Positions 42,272 to 52,008 are shown, counted from the first letter of the stretch. The stretch: DNA of 64,000 nucleotides from Arthrobacter sp. UKPF54-2 (GCF_007858535.1 NZ_CP040174.1:3038001-3102000), one strand, 5' to 3'. The notes: generated by a model not told the origin, from the sequence alone. Numbers and translations are program-made.

Positions 42272-44661
42272 CTGTCATCCACGAGCGGGGCAGCAACCCC
42301 GCAGCCGGCGACGCGGACCGCCCGATCGGCTACGGCCGCATCCAGCGCAAGGAAGACCCCCGCTTCGTCCGCGGCAAGGGCCACTACGTCGACGACCTTG
42401 TGCTGCCCGGCATGCTGCACGGCGCGATCCTGCGCGCCCCGGTGGCGCATGCCCGGCTCGTCTCGATCGACACCACCAACGCCCTGGCCCACCCCAAGGT
42501 GCTCGCCGTCATCACCGGCAAGGACCTGGAAGGCCTCAAGCTCGCCTGGGCGCCGACCCTGTCCGCCGACGTTCAGGCGGTGCTGGTCACGGACAAGGTC
42601 CGGTTCCAGGGCCAGGAGGTCGCGTTCGTCGTCGCCGAGGACCGGTACGCCGCCCGCGACGCGCTGGAACTGATCGACGTCGAATACGACATGCTGCCGC
42701 CGCTGGTCGACGCACGCCGGGCCCTCGACGCCGACGCGCCCGTCATTCGGGACGAAATCGAGGGCCGGACGGACAACAAGATCTTCGACTGGGAGATCGG
42801 CAGCGCGGCGGAGACCGACGCGCTGTTCGCGAGCGCCGACGTCGTCGTCAGCCAGGAGATGGTCTACCCGCGGGTGCACCCGGCGCCGATGGAAACCTGC
42901 GGCGCCGTCGCCGACTTCGATGCCGTTAACGGCAAACTGACCCTCTACGAGACCACCCAGGCCCCCCACGCCCACCGCACGCTGTTCGCCATCGTCGCAG
43001 GCATCCCGGAACACAAGATCCGGATCGTGTCCCCGGACATCGGCGGCGGCTTCGGCAACAAGGTCGGCATCTACCCCGGCTACATCCTCGCCGTCGTCGG
43101 CTCGATTGTCACCGGCCGGCCGGTGAAATGGGTCGAGGACCGCTCGGAGAACCTGATGTCCACCTCCTTCGCCCGCGACTACATCATGCAGGGCGAGATC
43201 GCCGCGACCCGGGACGGGAAAATCCTTGCGCTGCGCACGAATGTGCTGGCCGACCACGGCGCCTTCAACGCCACCGCCCAGCCCACGAAAACCCCGGCCG
43301 GCTTCTTCTCCATCTTCACCGGCAGCTACGACCTGCAGGCCGCCTACTGCAAGGTCACCGGCGTCTACACCAACAAGGCTCCCGGCGGCGTGGCCTACGC
43401 CTGCTCCTTCCGCGTCACCGAGGCCGTGTACCTCGTGGAGCGGATGGTGGACATCCTCGCCCGGAAACTGGAGATGGACCCGGCGGAGCTGCGGCTGAAG
43501 AACTTCATCAAACCGGAACAGTTCCCCTACGCCAACAAGACCGGCTGGGTCTACGACTCGGGCAACTACGAGGCAGCAATGCGGAAGTCCATGGAGCTGG
43601 CCGGCTACGAGGACCTCCGCCGCGAACAGGAGCAGAAGCGGGCCAAGGGCGAGCTGATGGGCATCGGCATCTCCTTCTTCACGGAGGTCGTCGGCGCCGG
43701 GCCGCGCAAGCACTTCGACATCGTCGGCCTGGGCATGGCCGACGGCGCCGAACTCCGGGTCCACCCCACCGGCAAGGCCGTGGTTCGGATCTCGGTGCAA
43801 AGCCAGGGCCAGGGCCACGAAACCACGTTCGCCCAGATCGTCGCGGAGGAACTCGGCATCCCGCCGGAGAACATCGACGTCGTCCACGGCGACACCGACC
43901 AGACGCCGTTCGGCCTCGGCACCTACGGCAGCCGTTCGACGCCGGTCAGCGGCGGCGCCGTGGCGCTCGTGGCCCGCAAGGTGCGGGAGAAGGCGAAGCT
44001 GATCGCCGCGGCGATGCTGGAGACCCGCCCGGAGGACCTGGAATGGGAGAAGGGCCGCTGGTTCGTCAAGGGCGACCCCACCGCGGGGAAGACCATCGAG
44101 GACATCGCGATGGCCGCCCACGGGACGCTGACGCTGCCCGAGGGCGTCGACGGCAACCTCGACGCCGAGGTCACCTACGACCCGCCCAACCTCACGTTCC
44201 CGTTCGGCGCGTACATCTGCGTCGTCGACGTCGACCCGGGAACCGGGCACGTGAAGGTGCGGCGCTTCGTGGCGGTGGACGACTGCGGGACCCGGATCAA
44301 CCCGATGATCATCGAGGGCCAGGTCCATGGCGGCCTGACCGACGGCGTCGGGATGGCCCTGATGGAGATCATCGAGTTCGACGCGGACGGCAACAACCTC
44401 GGCGGGTCGTTTATGGACTACCTCATCCCCACGGCCATGGAGGTCCCGGACTGGGAGACCGGCTTTACGGTCACCCCGTCCCCGCACCACCCCATCGGCG
44501 CCAAGGGCATCGGCGAGTCCGCCACGGTCGGGTCGCCGCCCGCGATCGTAAACGCCGTTGTGGACGCACTGGCCCCCTTCGGGGTCACGCACATGGACAT
44601 GCCCTGCACCCCGGCCCGGGTCTGGGCCGCCATGCAGGGCCGGGCGAGGCCGCCGATCTGA
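42268..44661 (+). CDS. coxL: Carbon monoxide dehydrogenase, molybdenum subunit (form I)
   Basis: 797 residues. The active-site loop AYACSFR at 43393-43413 matches AYxCSFR, the signature of form I CoxL, the enzymes known to oxidise CO. Its Cys, residue 379, is the one that carries the copper-sulfur bridge to molybdenum in Oligotropha. PDIGGGFGNKVGIYPGY near residue 255 and GAKGIGESATVGSPPAI near the C-terminus are molybdopterin cytosine dinucleotide contacts, the latter holding the conserved active-site Glu. The protein catalyses CO + H2O to CO2 with two electrons to the respiratory chain. It overlaps coxS by four bases and the XdhC-YHS gene by one. Confidence 0.95.
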
Positions 44662-45587
44662 TGACCACCACCGCTGAATCCATCGCCGCCCGGGCCGGCG
44701 AGCTCACCGCCCGCCGCGAGCCGTTTGTGCATGCCACGGTGGTCCGCGCGCAGCATCCGACCAGCGCCCGCGCCGGAGACACCGCCCTGCTGCTGCCCGG
44801 CGGCGAGCTGCAGGGCTTCGTCGGCGGCAACTGCGTCGAGTCCTCGGTCCGGGAGTACGGGCTGCAGGTGCTGGCGTCCGGGGAACCCCTGCTGCTGCGC
44901 GTCCTGCCCGGCGAACCGTCGCACCGCACCGAGGAGGGCGCCGTCGAGGTGTCCAACCCGTGCCTGAGCGGCGGCGCGATCGAGATCTTCCTGCAGCCCC
45001 GGATCCCTGCGCCCCGGGTGGTGGTGGTCGGGGCCGCGCCGGTGGCGCAGGCGCTCGCCGCGCTGGGGCCCGGCGTCGGGTTCGACGTCGAACTCGCCGA
45101 CGGCGACGCGGCGCAGCCCCGCCCCGGGGACGCCGCCCTGATCGTCGCCTCGCACGGCAAGGCCGAGGAAGGCGCCCTCGAAGCGGCGTTGCGCGCGGGC
45201 GTGCCCTACGTGGCCCTCGTGGCGAGCGAGGTGCGCGGAGCCGCCGTGCTGGACTCCCTCGACGTCGACGATGTGCTGCGCTCGCGGGTCTACACCCCGG
45301 CGGGGCTGCAACTGGGCGCCCGCACCCCCGGGGAAATCGCCCTGTCCATCCTCGCCCAGCTGGTCCAGGAGCGGGCCACGGCGCGGGCGCACGCGCACAC
45401 CGGCGGGGTTCCGGCCCCCTCGACCCCGCAGCCGAAGACCGCGGTGGACCCGGTATGCGGCATGTCCGTACCGGCAGTGGAATCGTCCCTGCACCTGGAG
45501 CACAACGGCGTCACCGTCTACTTCTGCTCCCCCGGCTGCCGCGCGGCCTTCCGCAAGGACCCGGAGCGCTATGCCCTCAGCACCTGA
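44661..45587 (+). CDS. XdhC/CoxI-like protein with C-terminal YHS domain
   Basis: 308 residues. The N-terminal XdhC_CoxI domain (ARAGDTALLLPGGELQGFVGGNC, core GFVGGNC near residue 55) is followed by a Rossmann-like XdhC C-terminal domain from about 113 (RVVVVGAAPVAQALA) with the LGARTPGEIALSILAQLV ending. Residues from about 265 form a YHS domain: DPVCGMSV, then the FCSPGC metal-site pattern. XdhC-type proteins bind and sulfurate the molybdenum cofactor before insertion; YHS domains often bind heavy metals. A link to the copper of the CO dehydrogenase site is an inference. It overlaps coxL by one base and the next gene by 17. Confidence 0.85.
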   Translation: MTTTAESIAARAGELTARREPFVHATVVRAQHPTSARAGDTALLLPGGELQGFVGGNCVESSVREYGLQVLASGEPLLLRVLPGEPSHRTEEGAVEVSNPCLSGGAIEIFLQPRIPAPRVVVVGAAPVAQALAALGPGVGFDVELADGDAAQPRPGDAALIVASHGKAEEGALEAALRAGVPYVALVASEVRGAAVLDSLDVDDVLRSRVYTPAGLQLGARTPGEIALSILAQLVQERATARAHAHTGGVPAPSTPQPKTAVDPVCGMSVPAVESSLHLEHNGVTVYFCSPGCRAAFRKDPERYALST

Positions 45588-46230
45588 CTCCCCCGCGCCC
45601 GAGTCCCCGGTCGCTGAGTCCCCGGTCCCCGCCGGCACGGCGGCCGTCATCCTGGCAGCCGGGGGCTCGCGGCGCCTGGGCCGACCCAAGCAGCTGCTGC
45701 CCTATGGCGGCGGCGTGCTGCTGGACGCCGTCCTCGCGACGGCCCGGCGCTGCAGCTTCGCCCAGACCGTGCTGGCCCTGGGCGGCTCCGCCGAGGAGGT
45801 CCTGCGCGCCGTGGACACCTCGGGCTGCGAGGTGGCGCTCAACCCCGACTACGGCGAGGGCTGCTCATCCTCGATTGCCGCCGCGATGGCCCTGCTGCGG
45901 CCGGACACCGGTGCGGTGGTGCTGCTCCTCGGTGACCAGCCCGGCGTCCGCGCCGGGAACGTGGCACCGCTGGTCCGCGCGCTGGCCGGGCCGGGTGGCC
46001 CCGGGGCCGCCATGTGCCGGTACGACGACGGCATCGGCCACCCCCTGGCGTTCAGCCGGCGGCTGCTGCCGGACTTGGCCTCCCTGCACGGGGACAAAGC
46101 CGTCTGGAAGCTGCTGGACCAGCGGTCGGACGACGTCGTCGAGGTTTGGACGCCGGGGCCCGTCCCGCTGGACGTCGACACCGAGGAGGACTACCGGCGG
46201 GTGCTGGCCGAGCTGCAGGGGGCCGGGTGA
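45571..46230 (+). CDS. MocA-like molybdenum cofactor cytidylyltransferase
   Basis: 219 residues. The nucleotidyltransferase signature AAVILAAGGSRRLGRPKQLLP near residues 23-43 (core LAAGGSRRLGRPKQ) and LLGDQPGV near 115 identify the MobA/MocA family. The position inside a CO dehydrogenase operon supports CTP use to make the molybdopterin cytosine dinucleotide that CoxL needs. The first 20 residues are a Pro/Ser-rich lead and may be dispensable. It overlaps both neighbours. Confidence 0.85.
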   Translation: MPSAPDSPAPESPVAESPVPAGTAAVILAAGGSRRLGRPKQLLPYGGGVLLDAVLATARRCSFAQTVLALGGSAEEVLRAVDTSGCEVALNPDYGEGCSSSIAAAMALLRPDTGAVVLLLGDQPGVRAGNVAPLVRALAGPGGPGAAMCRYDDGIGHPLAFSRRLLPDLASLHGDKAVWKLLDQRSDDVVEVWTPGPVPLDVDTEEDYRRVLAELQGAG

Positions 46231-47150
46231 CCACGGCAGCCCGGACGGGGGCAGAGGAAGAGGTACAGCGGCGGATCCCGGACGTGGCCTCGCTGATGGC
46301 GGCCCTGGACCGGCACGACTACCTGGCCGACACCGGGCTGGCCACCGCCCTGTTCCTCGCGGTGCGGCTGCCGCAGCCCATCCTGCTCGAGGGCGAGGCG
46401 GGGGTGGGCAAAACGGAGGCCGCCAAGACCCTCGCGGAGCTGCTGGACACACCCCTGTTCCGGCTGCAATGCTACGAGGGCATCGACGCGGGCGAGGCGC
46501 TGTATGAATGGAACCACCAGCGCCAGCTGCTGGGCATCCGGCTGGCCGAGGCCCGCGACGCCGAGGTCAGCGAAACCGAGCTATTCGGCCCGCAATACCT
46601 GCTGCGCCGGCCGCTGCTGCAGGCCATCGAGCACCCCGGGCCGCGGCCGGCGGTACTGCTGCTGGACGAAATCGACCGCGCCGACGCCGAGTTCGAGGCG
46701 TTCACCTTCGAGCTGCTCGCGGAAGCCTCGGTCACCATCCCCGAGCTCGGCACCATCCGCGCCACGCATCCGCCCATCGTGGTCCTGACCTCCAACCGCA
46801 CCCGGGACCTGCACGACGCACTGACCCGCCGGTGCCTCTACCACTGGATCGACTACCCGGGGCCGGCCCGGATCGCCGAGATCGTCCGCCGCCGCGTGCC
46901 GGCCAGCAGCGGGCCGCTGGCACTGCAGGCCGCCGCGGTGATCACGCGGCTGCGGACCCTGGACCTGGCCAAACCCCCGGGGATCTCGGAGGCGATCGAT
47001 TGGGTTTCGGCGCTCGCGGTGCTGGGCATCGAGCGGATTGACGCCGCCACGGCCGAACAAACCTGGGGCTCGATCGTCAAGAACCGCGACGACCTGGAAC
47101 TCGTGGACTCCCGCGGTGCGGCCTGGCTGGTAGGAGGCACAGGTGACTGA
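46227..47150 (+). CDS. coxD: MoxR-type AAA ATPase, CO dehydrogenase maturation
   Basis: 307 residues from the GTG at 46227, which overlaps the previous stop as GTGA. Walker A GEAGVGKTEAAKT is near residue 55, Walker B VLLLDEIDRAD near 145, and sensor 1 VVLTSNRTRDLHDAL near 185. The MoxR family works as chaperone with a VWA partner. CoxD of Oligotropha helps build the copper-sulfur-molybdenum site of CoxL. The following VWA gene fits that pairing. Confidence 0.9.
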   Translation: MTTAARTGAEEEVQRRIPDVASLMAALDRHDYLADTGLATALFLAVRLPQPILLEGEAGVGKTEAAKTLAELLDTPLFRLQCYEGIDAGEALYEWNHQRQLLGIRLAEARDAEVSETELFGPQYLLRRPLLQAIEHPGPRPAVLLLDEIDRADAEFEAFTFELLAEASVTIPELGTIRATHPPIVVLTSNRTRDLHDALTRRCLYHWIDYPGPARIAEIVRRRVPASSGPLALQAAAVITRLRTLDLAKPPGISEAIDWVSALAVLGIERIDAATAEQTWGSIVKNRDDLELVDSRGAAWLVGGTGD

Positions 47151-48468
47151 GACAAGGCCCGTGCCAGTTGCCCCGCCGTCGTTTGTGGAGGCTGCCGCCC
47201 TGGCCGCCGCCGTCATCACGGCCCTGCGCCGCGCCGGCCTTTCCTGCTCCCCGGACCGCGCCGCCCGGCTGGCGGAGTCCCTCCGGCTGGTCCCCCCGAC
47301 ATCGCTGGACCGGCTGTACTGGACCCTGCGCGTGGTCCTGGTGGCCAGCCTCGAGCAGCTTCCGGTGTTCGACGCCGTGTTCAACACCGTCTTCCGCGGC
47401 GGGTTCGATCCCGCGGCAGCGCTGGACCGCAGCACCGGCACCCCCGTCCCGGCCGCGCCTGCCCCGCCGCCGGAGGAGGGATCCAGCCCCCGGCCCGCCG
47501 CGGACAGCGGCCGCCCCACCGAGCCCGGCCGCACCACCGGCCCCCGGCACCCTGCCGTGGCGACGGGCCGCGACGACGACGGCGCCCGCTCTGGCCCCGA
47601 CCGTGAGGCCGTCCTCGCGATGGCCTCCGCCGAGGAGCACCTGCACGGGACAAACTTTGCCGAGCTCTCCGCGGCGGAGGCCGCCGAGGTGCGGCGGCTC
47701 GCGGCCCGGATCCAGCTGGCCACACCCGTGCGCCGCAGCCAGCGGACCCGCAAATCGCCGCACAGCAGCGCCCAGCTGGACGTCCGGGCCACCGTGCGGG
47801 CCGCCCGCCGCTCCGGCCACGACTCCCCCCGGCTGTTCTACGCCCGGCGCCGGGCGCAGCGCCGCAAGCTGGTGCTGCTGTGCGATGTCTCCGCCTCGAT
47901 GGAGTCCTACTCCCGGGTCTTCCTGTCCCTGCTGCAGGGCGCCGTCGCCAATGCCGGGGCGGAGGCCTTCGTATTTTCCACCCGGCTGACGCGCCTGACC
48001 CGGCAGCTCGCCCACCGCGATCCCGACCTGGCCCTGGCCCAGGCCGCCGCCACCGCACCGGACTGGGCCGGCGGCACCCGGATCGCCGGGAGCCTGCGGC
48101 TCTTCCTGGACGAACACGGCCGCCGCGGGCTGGCCCGGGGAGCGGTGGTGGTGGTGTTCTCCGACGGCTGGGCGCAGGAGGATACGGCGCAGGTCGCCGC
48201 CCAGATGGCCCGACTGCGCCGGCTCGCGCACCGGGTGGTCTGGGTGAACCCGCGCAAGGCCGCACCGGGCTACCAGCCGCTGGCCGGCGGCATCGCCGCC
48301 GCGCTGCCCTACTGCGACGCGTTCGTCAGCGGACACAGCTACGCGGCCCTGGCGGAGCTCGCCGCAGCCATCCGCGGCGATGGCCCGCCCGGACCCGGCC
48401 GGCACACGCCGGGACACCCAAGGACCGGAAGTCAACCCAAAGACAAGGGAGCAGCTCATGCAGATTGA
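47143..48468 (+). CDS. coxE: VWA domain protein, partner of CoxD
   Basis: 441 residues. The C-terminal half is a CoxE-type von Willebrand A domain with the MIDAS motif CDVSASMESYS near residue 248 and FSDGWAQED near 345. The middle (about 110-155) is a Pro/Arg-rich linker. It is expected to act with the MoxR ATPase in maturation of the enzyme. The GTG start overlaps coxD by 8 bp and its end overlaps coxG by 11 bp. Confidence 0.88.
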   Translation: MTETRPVPVAPPSFVEAAALAAAVITALRRAGLSCSPDRAARLAESLRLVPPTSLDRLYWTLRVVLVASLEQLPVFDAVFNTVFRGGFDPAAALDRSTGTPVPAAPAPPPEEGSSPRPAADSGRPTEPGRTTGPRHPAVATGRDDDGARSGPDREAVLAMASAEEHLHGTNFAELSAAEAAEVRRLAARIQLATPVRRSQRTRKSPHSSAQLDVRATVRAARRSGHDSPRLFYARRRAQRRKLVLLCDVSASMESYSRVFLSLLQGAVANAGAEAFVFSTRLTRLTRQLAHRDPDLALAQAAATAPDWAGGTRIAGSLRLFLDEHGRRGLARGAVVVVFSDGWAQEDTAQVAAQMARLRRLAHRVVWVNPRKAAPGYQPLAGGIAAALPYCDAFVSGHSYAALAELAAAIRGDGPPGPGRHTPGHPRTGSQPKDKGAAHAD

Positions 48469-49213
48469 CAGCAGTTTTGCGGTGGTCGCACCGATCGGCA
48501 AGGTCTGGGACACCCTGATGGACTTTGAACGGGTGGCCGGCTGCCTGCCGGGCGCCCAGATCCTGAACAAACTCTCCGACGACGCCTACCAGGTGGGCAT
48601 GACGGTCAAGCTGGGCCCGGTGAACATGCAGTACAAGGGTCTGCTCAACGTGCTGGAGCGCAACGCCGCCGAGCACCGGGCTGTGCTCGGCGGCAAGGCC
48701 CAGGAAACCCGAGGCCAGGGCACCGCTGAAGCCCGGGTCACGCTGGCGCTCACGGAGGAAGGGAGCACCACGCGCGGAACCGTCAGCGCCGACCTGGCAC
48801 TGTCCGGCAAGGCCGCGGCGATGGGCAAAAGCGTGATCGGCAGCGTCACCGAACAAATGATGGGGCTCTTCGCCAGCAACCTGCAGGCCATGCTCGCCGA
48901 ACCGGGCGCGGCGGCCGGGGACGGCGCGGCGGCTGCCCCCGAAGCGGAACCGGCGGCCGCCCCGGCGGCTGCAGCCCCGGTGGCGGCCACCGGGGCTGGC
49001 GGCATGGCAACGCCGCCGCAACCGTCTGCGCCGTCGTCCCCGCCGGCGCCGTCCTCCAGCCTCGACGCGTTCAGCCTCGCCAGGGGCATCGCCGCCGACC
49101 AGCTTTCCAGCCCCGGCAAGGTCCTCGGCCTGGTCGCCGTGGTGGCCTGCGTCGCCTACTGGGCCGGCCGGCGCTCCGCGTTCCGGATGCTCCGGCTCTG
49201 CGGACGGCTCTAG
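48458..49213 (+). CDS. coxG: CoxG-like membrane-anchoring protein (SRPBCC fold)
   Basis: 251 residues from the ATG at 48458, with AAGGGAG upstream. The N-terminal 150 residues are a START/SRPBCC carbon monoxide dehydrogenase subunit G domain (SSFAVVAPIGKVWDTLMD, VAGCLPGAQIL, VGMTVKLGPV). An Ala/Pro-rich linker and one C-terminal membrane helix (LGLVAVVACVAYWAG) follow. CoxG attaches CO dehydrogenase to the cytoplasmic membrane and is linked to quinone use in other bacteria. Confidence 0.88.
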   Translation: MQIDSSFAVVAPIGKVWDTLMDFERVAGCLPGAQILNKLSDDAYQVGMTVKLGPVNMQYKGLLNVLERNAAEHRAVLGGKAQETRGQGTAEARVTLALTEEGSTTRGTVSADLALSGKAAAMGKSVIGSVTEQMMGLFASNLQAMLAEPGAAAGDGAAAAPEAEPAAAPAAAAPVAATGAGGMATPPQPSAPSSPPAPSSSLDAFSLARGIAADQLSSPGKVLGLVAVVACVAYWAGRRSAFRMLRLCGRL

Positions 49214-49221
49214 GCGGCACC

Positions 49222-50367
49222 GTGCGGGACGTGCTGGAGGCCATCATGCCGGACTGGCGGCAGGGCACCACCGCCGGCCTGGCCACCGTGGTGAACACGT
49301 TCAAGTCCGCCCCGCGGCTGCCGGGCGCGTCCATGGCCGTCACCGCCGGCGGCGAGGCCGTCGGGTCGGTGTCCGGCGGCTGCGTGGAAGGCGCCGTGTA
49401 CGAACTCGCCACCCAGGTCAAGGACGACGGCCTCCCGGTCCTGGTGCGGTACGGGATCAGCGACGACGACGCGTTCGCCGTCGGCCTGACCTGCGGCGGG
49501 ATCATCGACATCTTCGTCGAGCCGGTCTCACGGGAGCGTTTCGCCGAGCTCGACGGCGTCCGGCAGGACATCGCCGACGGAAAGCGGGTGGGGGTGGCCA
49601 CGGTCATCGAGCACCCGGACAGCACCTGGCTGGGCCGGCACCTGGTGGTCCGTCCGGACGGCTTCGAGGGCAACCTGGGCTCGGAGCGCGCCAACCTGGC
49701 CGTCGGCGACGACACCCAGGGCTATCTGGCGGCGGGCCGGACCGGCATTCTGAGCTACGGCCCGGACGGCGAACGGCTGGACAGCGGGATGCGGATCTTC
49801 TTCAGCAGCTACGCCCCCGCGCCGCGGATGCTCGTCTTCGGCGCGATCGACTTCGCCTCGGCGCTCGCGAGGCTCGGCACCTTTCTCGGCTACCGGGTGA
49901 CCGTCTGCGACGCCCGCACCATTTTCGCCACACCGGCAAGGTTTCCCGACGCCGCCGAGGTGGTCAACGAGTGGCCGCACCGCTACCTCGCCGCACAGCA
50001 GAAGGCGGGGCTGGTGGATGAACGGACGGTCATTTGCGTCCTCACGCACGACCCGAAATTCGATATCCCGCTGCTGGAGGTGGCCCTGCGCGGCGGCCCG
50101 GTGGCGTTTGTCGGCGCGATGGGTTCGCGGCGCACCCACCAGGACCGGCTGAGGCGGCTGCGCGAGACCGGACTCGGCGATGCCGAACTGGCCCGGCTAC
50201 ACAGCCCCGTCGGCCTGGACCTCGGCGCCCGGACCCCGGAGGAGACGGCGGTGTCCATCGCCGCGGAGATCATCGCCAAGCAGTGGAGCGGCAGCGGCGA
50301 GCCCCTGCGGCAGCTGGACGAACGGATCCACCACGACGAACAGACCACCGGACAGCCGCCGGCCTAG
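49222..50367 (+). CDS. XdhC/CoxI family molybdenum cofactor maturation protein
   Basis: 381 residues, a full-length XdhC_CoxI protein. The N-terminal domain shows GGEAVGSVSGGCVEGAVYE near residue 47 and LTCGGIIDIFVEP near 92; the C-terminal Rossmann domain shows MLVFGAIDFASALARLG near 202 and AFVGAMGSRRTHQDRL near 293. Such proteins hold the cofactor and receive sulfur for the equatorial Mo-S ligand. It is the second XdhC-type gene of the operon and lacks the YHS extension of the first. The GTG start follows coxG by 8 bp. Confidence 0.88.
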   Translation: MRDVLEAIMPDWRQGTTAGLATVVNTFKSAPRLPGASMAVTAGGEAVGSVSGGCVEGAVYELATQVKDDGLPVLVRYGISDDDAFAVGLTCGGIIDIFVEPVSRERFAELDGVRQDIADGKRVGVATVIEHPDSTWLGRHLVVRPDGFEGNLGSERANLAVGDDTQGYLAAGRTGILSYGPDGERLDSGMRIFFSSYAPAPRMLVFGAIDFASALARLGTFLGYRVTVCDARTIFATPARFPDAAEVVNEWPHRYLAAQQKAGLVDERTVICVLTHDPKFDIPLLEVALRGGPVAFVGAMGSRRTHQDRLRRLRETGLGDAELARLHSPVGLDLGARTPEETAVSIAAEIIAKQWSGSGEPLRQLDERIHHDEQTTGQPPA

Positions 50368-50382
50368 CGGCAGTTCGACGTC

Positions 50383-50406
50383 GGCCCCTGCTGCTGGGTG
50401 GGGGCC
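50383..50406. terminator. Weak bidirectional terminator after the cox operon
   Basis: GGCCCC and GGGGCC pair around a 12-base loop between the convergent cox and quinone-reductase genes. The stem is only six bp with no T tract. Confidence 0.3.
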
Positions 50407-50415
50407 CGGGGAAGC

Positions 50416-50964
50416 CTAGCGCCCCGCAGCGGCGGGGACGGCTGAGAGCAGTTCCCGGTAGCGTGCGGCGTGGGCCGCCAGTTCCTCCGGTGTGGCCCGC
50501 GGCGCCGAATGCAGGATCAACGGCTCTGCCATGTCCATCCCGCACAGGTGGGCGGTGGCGTCCAGGGGGCGCAGCAGCTCGGCCATGGTGAAGCGGTTGT
50601 GCCCGGTCGGGGTGTAGGACGATTCGGGGCCGCCAGTGGAGATGACCAGCTGCAGCCGCTTGCCGTGCAGCGCGTCCCCGCCGGCACCGTAGGCGAACCC
50701 GTACCTGAGGACCTGGTCCATCCACTCTTTCAGCACTCCGGGCATGGAGTACCAGTGCCAGGGGAACTGCAGCACGATGGTGTCGTGCTCCCGCAGGAGC
50801 TCCTGCTCCCGGGCGGCGTCGACGCGCCGGTCCGGGTAGGCGGAGGCGAGCTCCCGGACGGTGACGCCGTCGAGGTCCGTGACGGCGTCGGCGAGCGCCG
50901 CCGTGATCCGGGACGCCGCCAGATCCGGGTGGGCAACGACGACGAGGGTGCGGTGGGAGGTCAT
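50416..50964 (-). CDS. NAD(P)H quinone oxidoreductase, flavodoxin-like fold
   Basis: 182 residues. LVVVAHPDLAASRITAAL at the N-terminus, VLQFPWHWYSMPGVLKEWMDQV near residue 65 (core PWHWYSMPGVLKEW) and STGGPESSYTPTGHNRF near 110 are the KefF/MdaB-type quinone reductase pattern, with bound FMN or FAD. It should reduce quinones by two electrons, which protects from redox cycling. The start overlaps the SDR gene stop by four bases, so both are expressed together. Confidence 0.88.
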   Translation of the reverse strand: MTSHRTLVVVAHPDLAASRITAALADAVTDLDGVTVRELASAYPDRRVDAAREQELLREHDTIVLQFPWHWYSMPGVLKEWMDQVLRYGFAYGAGGDALHGKRLQLVISTGGPESSYTPTGHNRFTMAELLRPLDATAHLCGMDMAEPLILHSAPRATPEELAAHAARYRELLSAVPAAAGR

Positions 50965-51839
50965 GGAAGGTTTGTGCTTCTTTCGGAGTCGGATTCGAGG
51001 CCGACCAGGGCCGTGCTGAGCCGCCAGAGGCGGTCAGCATCGGCCTGGCTGTAACTGCGTTCGGATGATTTTTTGGCCGTGCTGTTGGCAAAGTACTGGC
51101 CTGTGACATTTTCGAGTTCGGGCGCCGAGGCGAGATGGATGGACGTCTGCGCTCCCTGCTCCGGAGTCTTCATCCAGCGCTGCACCAGCGGCGCCAGGTA
51201 CCCCTGCAGCGGTCCGGGATCCTCGGCCCCGAAGGCTGTCCGCACCACACCGGGGTGCAGCGCGTTCGCCGTGACCCGGGTGCCGGCGAGCCGGGCGGCG
51301 AGACCGTAGGTGAACAGGACGTTCGCCAGCTTCGACTGGTTGTAGGCCCGCTGCCCCGAGTAGGAGCGCTCGGCCTGCAGGTCCGCGAAATCCATCCGGC
51401 CCATGGCCTGGGCTCCGGAGGAAACCGTCACCACCCGCGCGGGCGCGCTCCCCTTCAGCCGGTCCAGGAGCAGATTCGTGAGCAGGAACGGCGCCAGGTG
51501 GTTGAGGGCGAAGGTGTACTCCAGGCCGTCAACGGTGAGCCGGCGGCTGTTCCAAAACCCGCCGACGTTGTTGACCAGCACGTCGAGGCGGTCCAAGGTC
51601 TGCAGCACCTCGCCGGCCAGGCGGCGGACCTCTCCCTGGGAGGAAAGGTCTGCGATGAACACCTCAACGGGGGCCGAGGCCACCGCACGGATCTCTTCTG
51701 CCGCCTGTGTGGCCCGGTCCGCGTCGCGCCCGGTGATGGCGACCCGGGCGCCCCGGGCGGCCAGGCCCAGTGCTGTGGCCTTGCCGATCCCGCCGGTTCC
51801 GCCGGTGATCAGGACAGTTTTTCCCGCCATGGATTGCAT
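50961..51839 (-). CDS. Short-chain dehydrogenase/reductase
   Basis: About 292 residues. The NAD(P)-binding motif TGGTGGIGKATALGLA is near residue 12, the NNVGG motif near 88 and the catalytic Ser-Tyr-Lys with YNQSK near 160. The family resembles the retinol dehydrogenase/WW-domain oxidoreductase-like SDRs; the substrate is unknown. The ATG at 51839 has GTGAGG five bases upstream. It leads a two-gene unit with the quinone reductase, behind a candidate repressor site. Confidence 0.88.
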   Translation of the reverse strand: MQSMAGKTVLITGGTGGIGKATALGLAARGARVAITGRDADRATQAAEEIRAVASAPVEVFIADLSSQGEVRRLAGEVLQTLDRLDVLVNNVGGFWNSRRLTVDGLEYTFALNHLAPFLLTNLLLDRLKGSAPARVVTVSSGAQAMGRMDFADLQAERSYSGQRAYNQSKLANVLFTYGLAARLAGTRVTANALHPGVVRTAFGAEDPGPLQGYLAPLVQRWMKTPEQGAQTSIHLASAPELENVTGQYFANSTAKKSSERSYSQADADRLWRLSTALVGLESDSERSTNLP

Positions 51840-51927
51840 ACGAGCCTCACTCCCGGTGCCGCGTTCGCCGGACGGCACTCCCGTCGGCCGACCTAGGCAG
51901 GATTGTCCAGGTCGGGAACGAAGCTAT

Positions 51928-51943
51928 CAGACAGAATTGTCTG
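51928..51943. promoter_or_regulatory. Candidate repressor operator for the SDR/quinone-reductase unit
   Basis: CAGACA and TGTCTG form an inverted repeat around GAAT, about 90 bp upstream of the SDR start. TTGTGC and GATAGC on the minus strand flank it with promoter-like spacing. The size and symmetry fit a TetR-type site, but no regulator gene is adjacent. Confidence 0.4.
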
Positions 51944-51996
51944 TGCACAAGCCGCGCCCGTGGCCCGGCCGGCATTGCCGCCCCCGGCTCCGGGCG

Positions 51997-52002
51997 TAAG
52001 CT
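51997..52002 (+). promoter_or_regulatory. -10 box of leaderless transcript (YrdC-family gene)
   Basis: TAAGCT lies six bases before the ATG at 52009, and no ribosome-binding site lies between them. Confidence 0.5.
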
Positions 52003-52008
52003 CATGCC

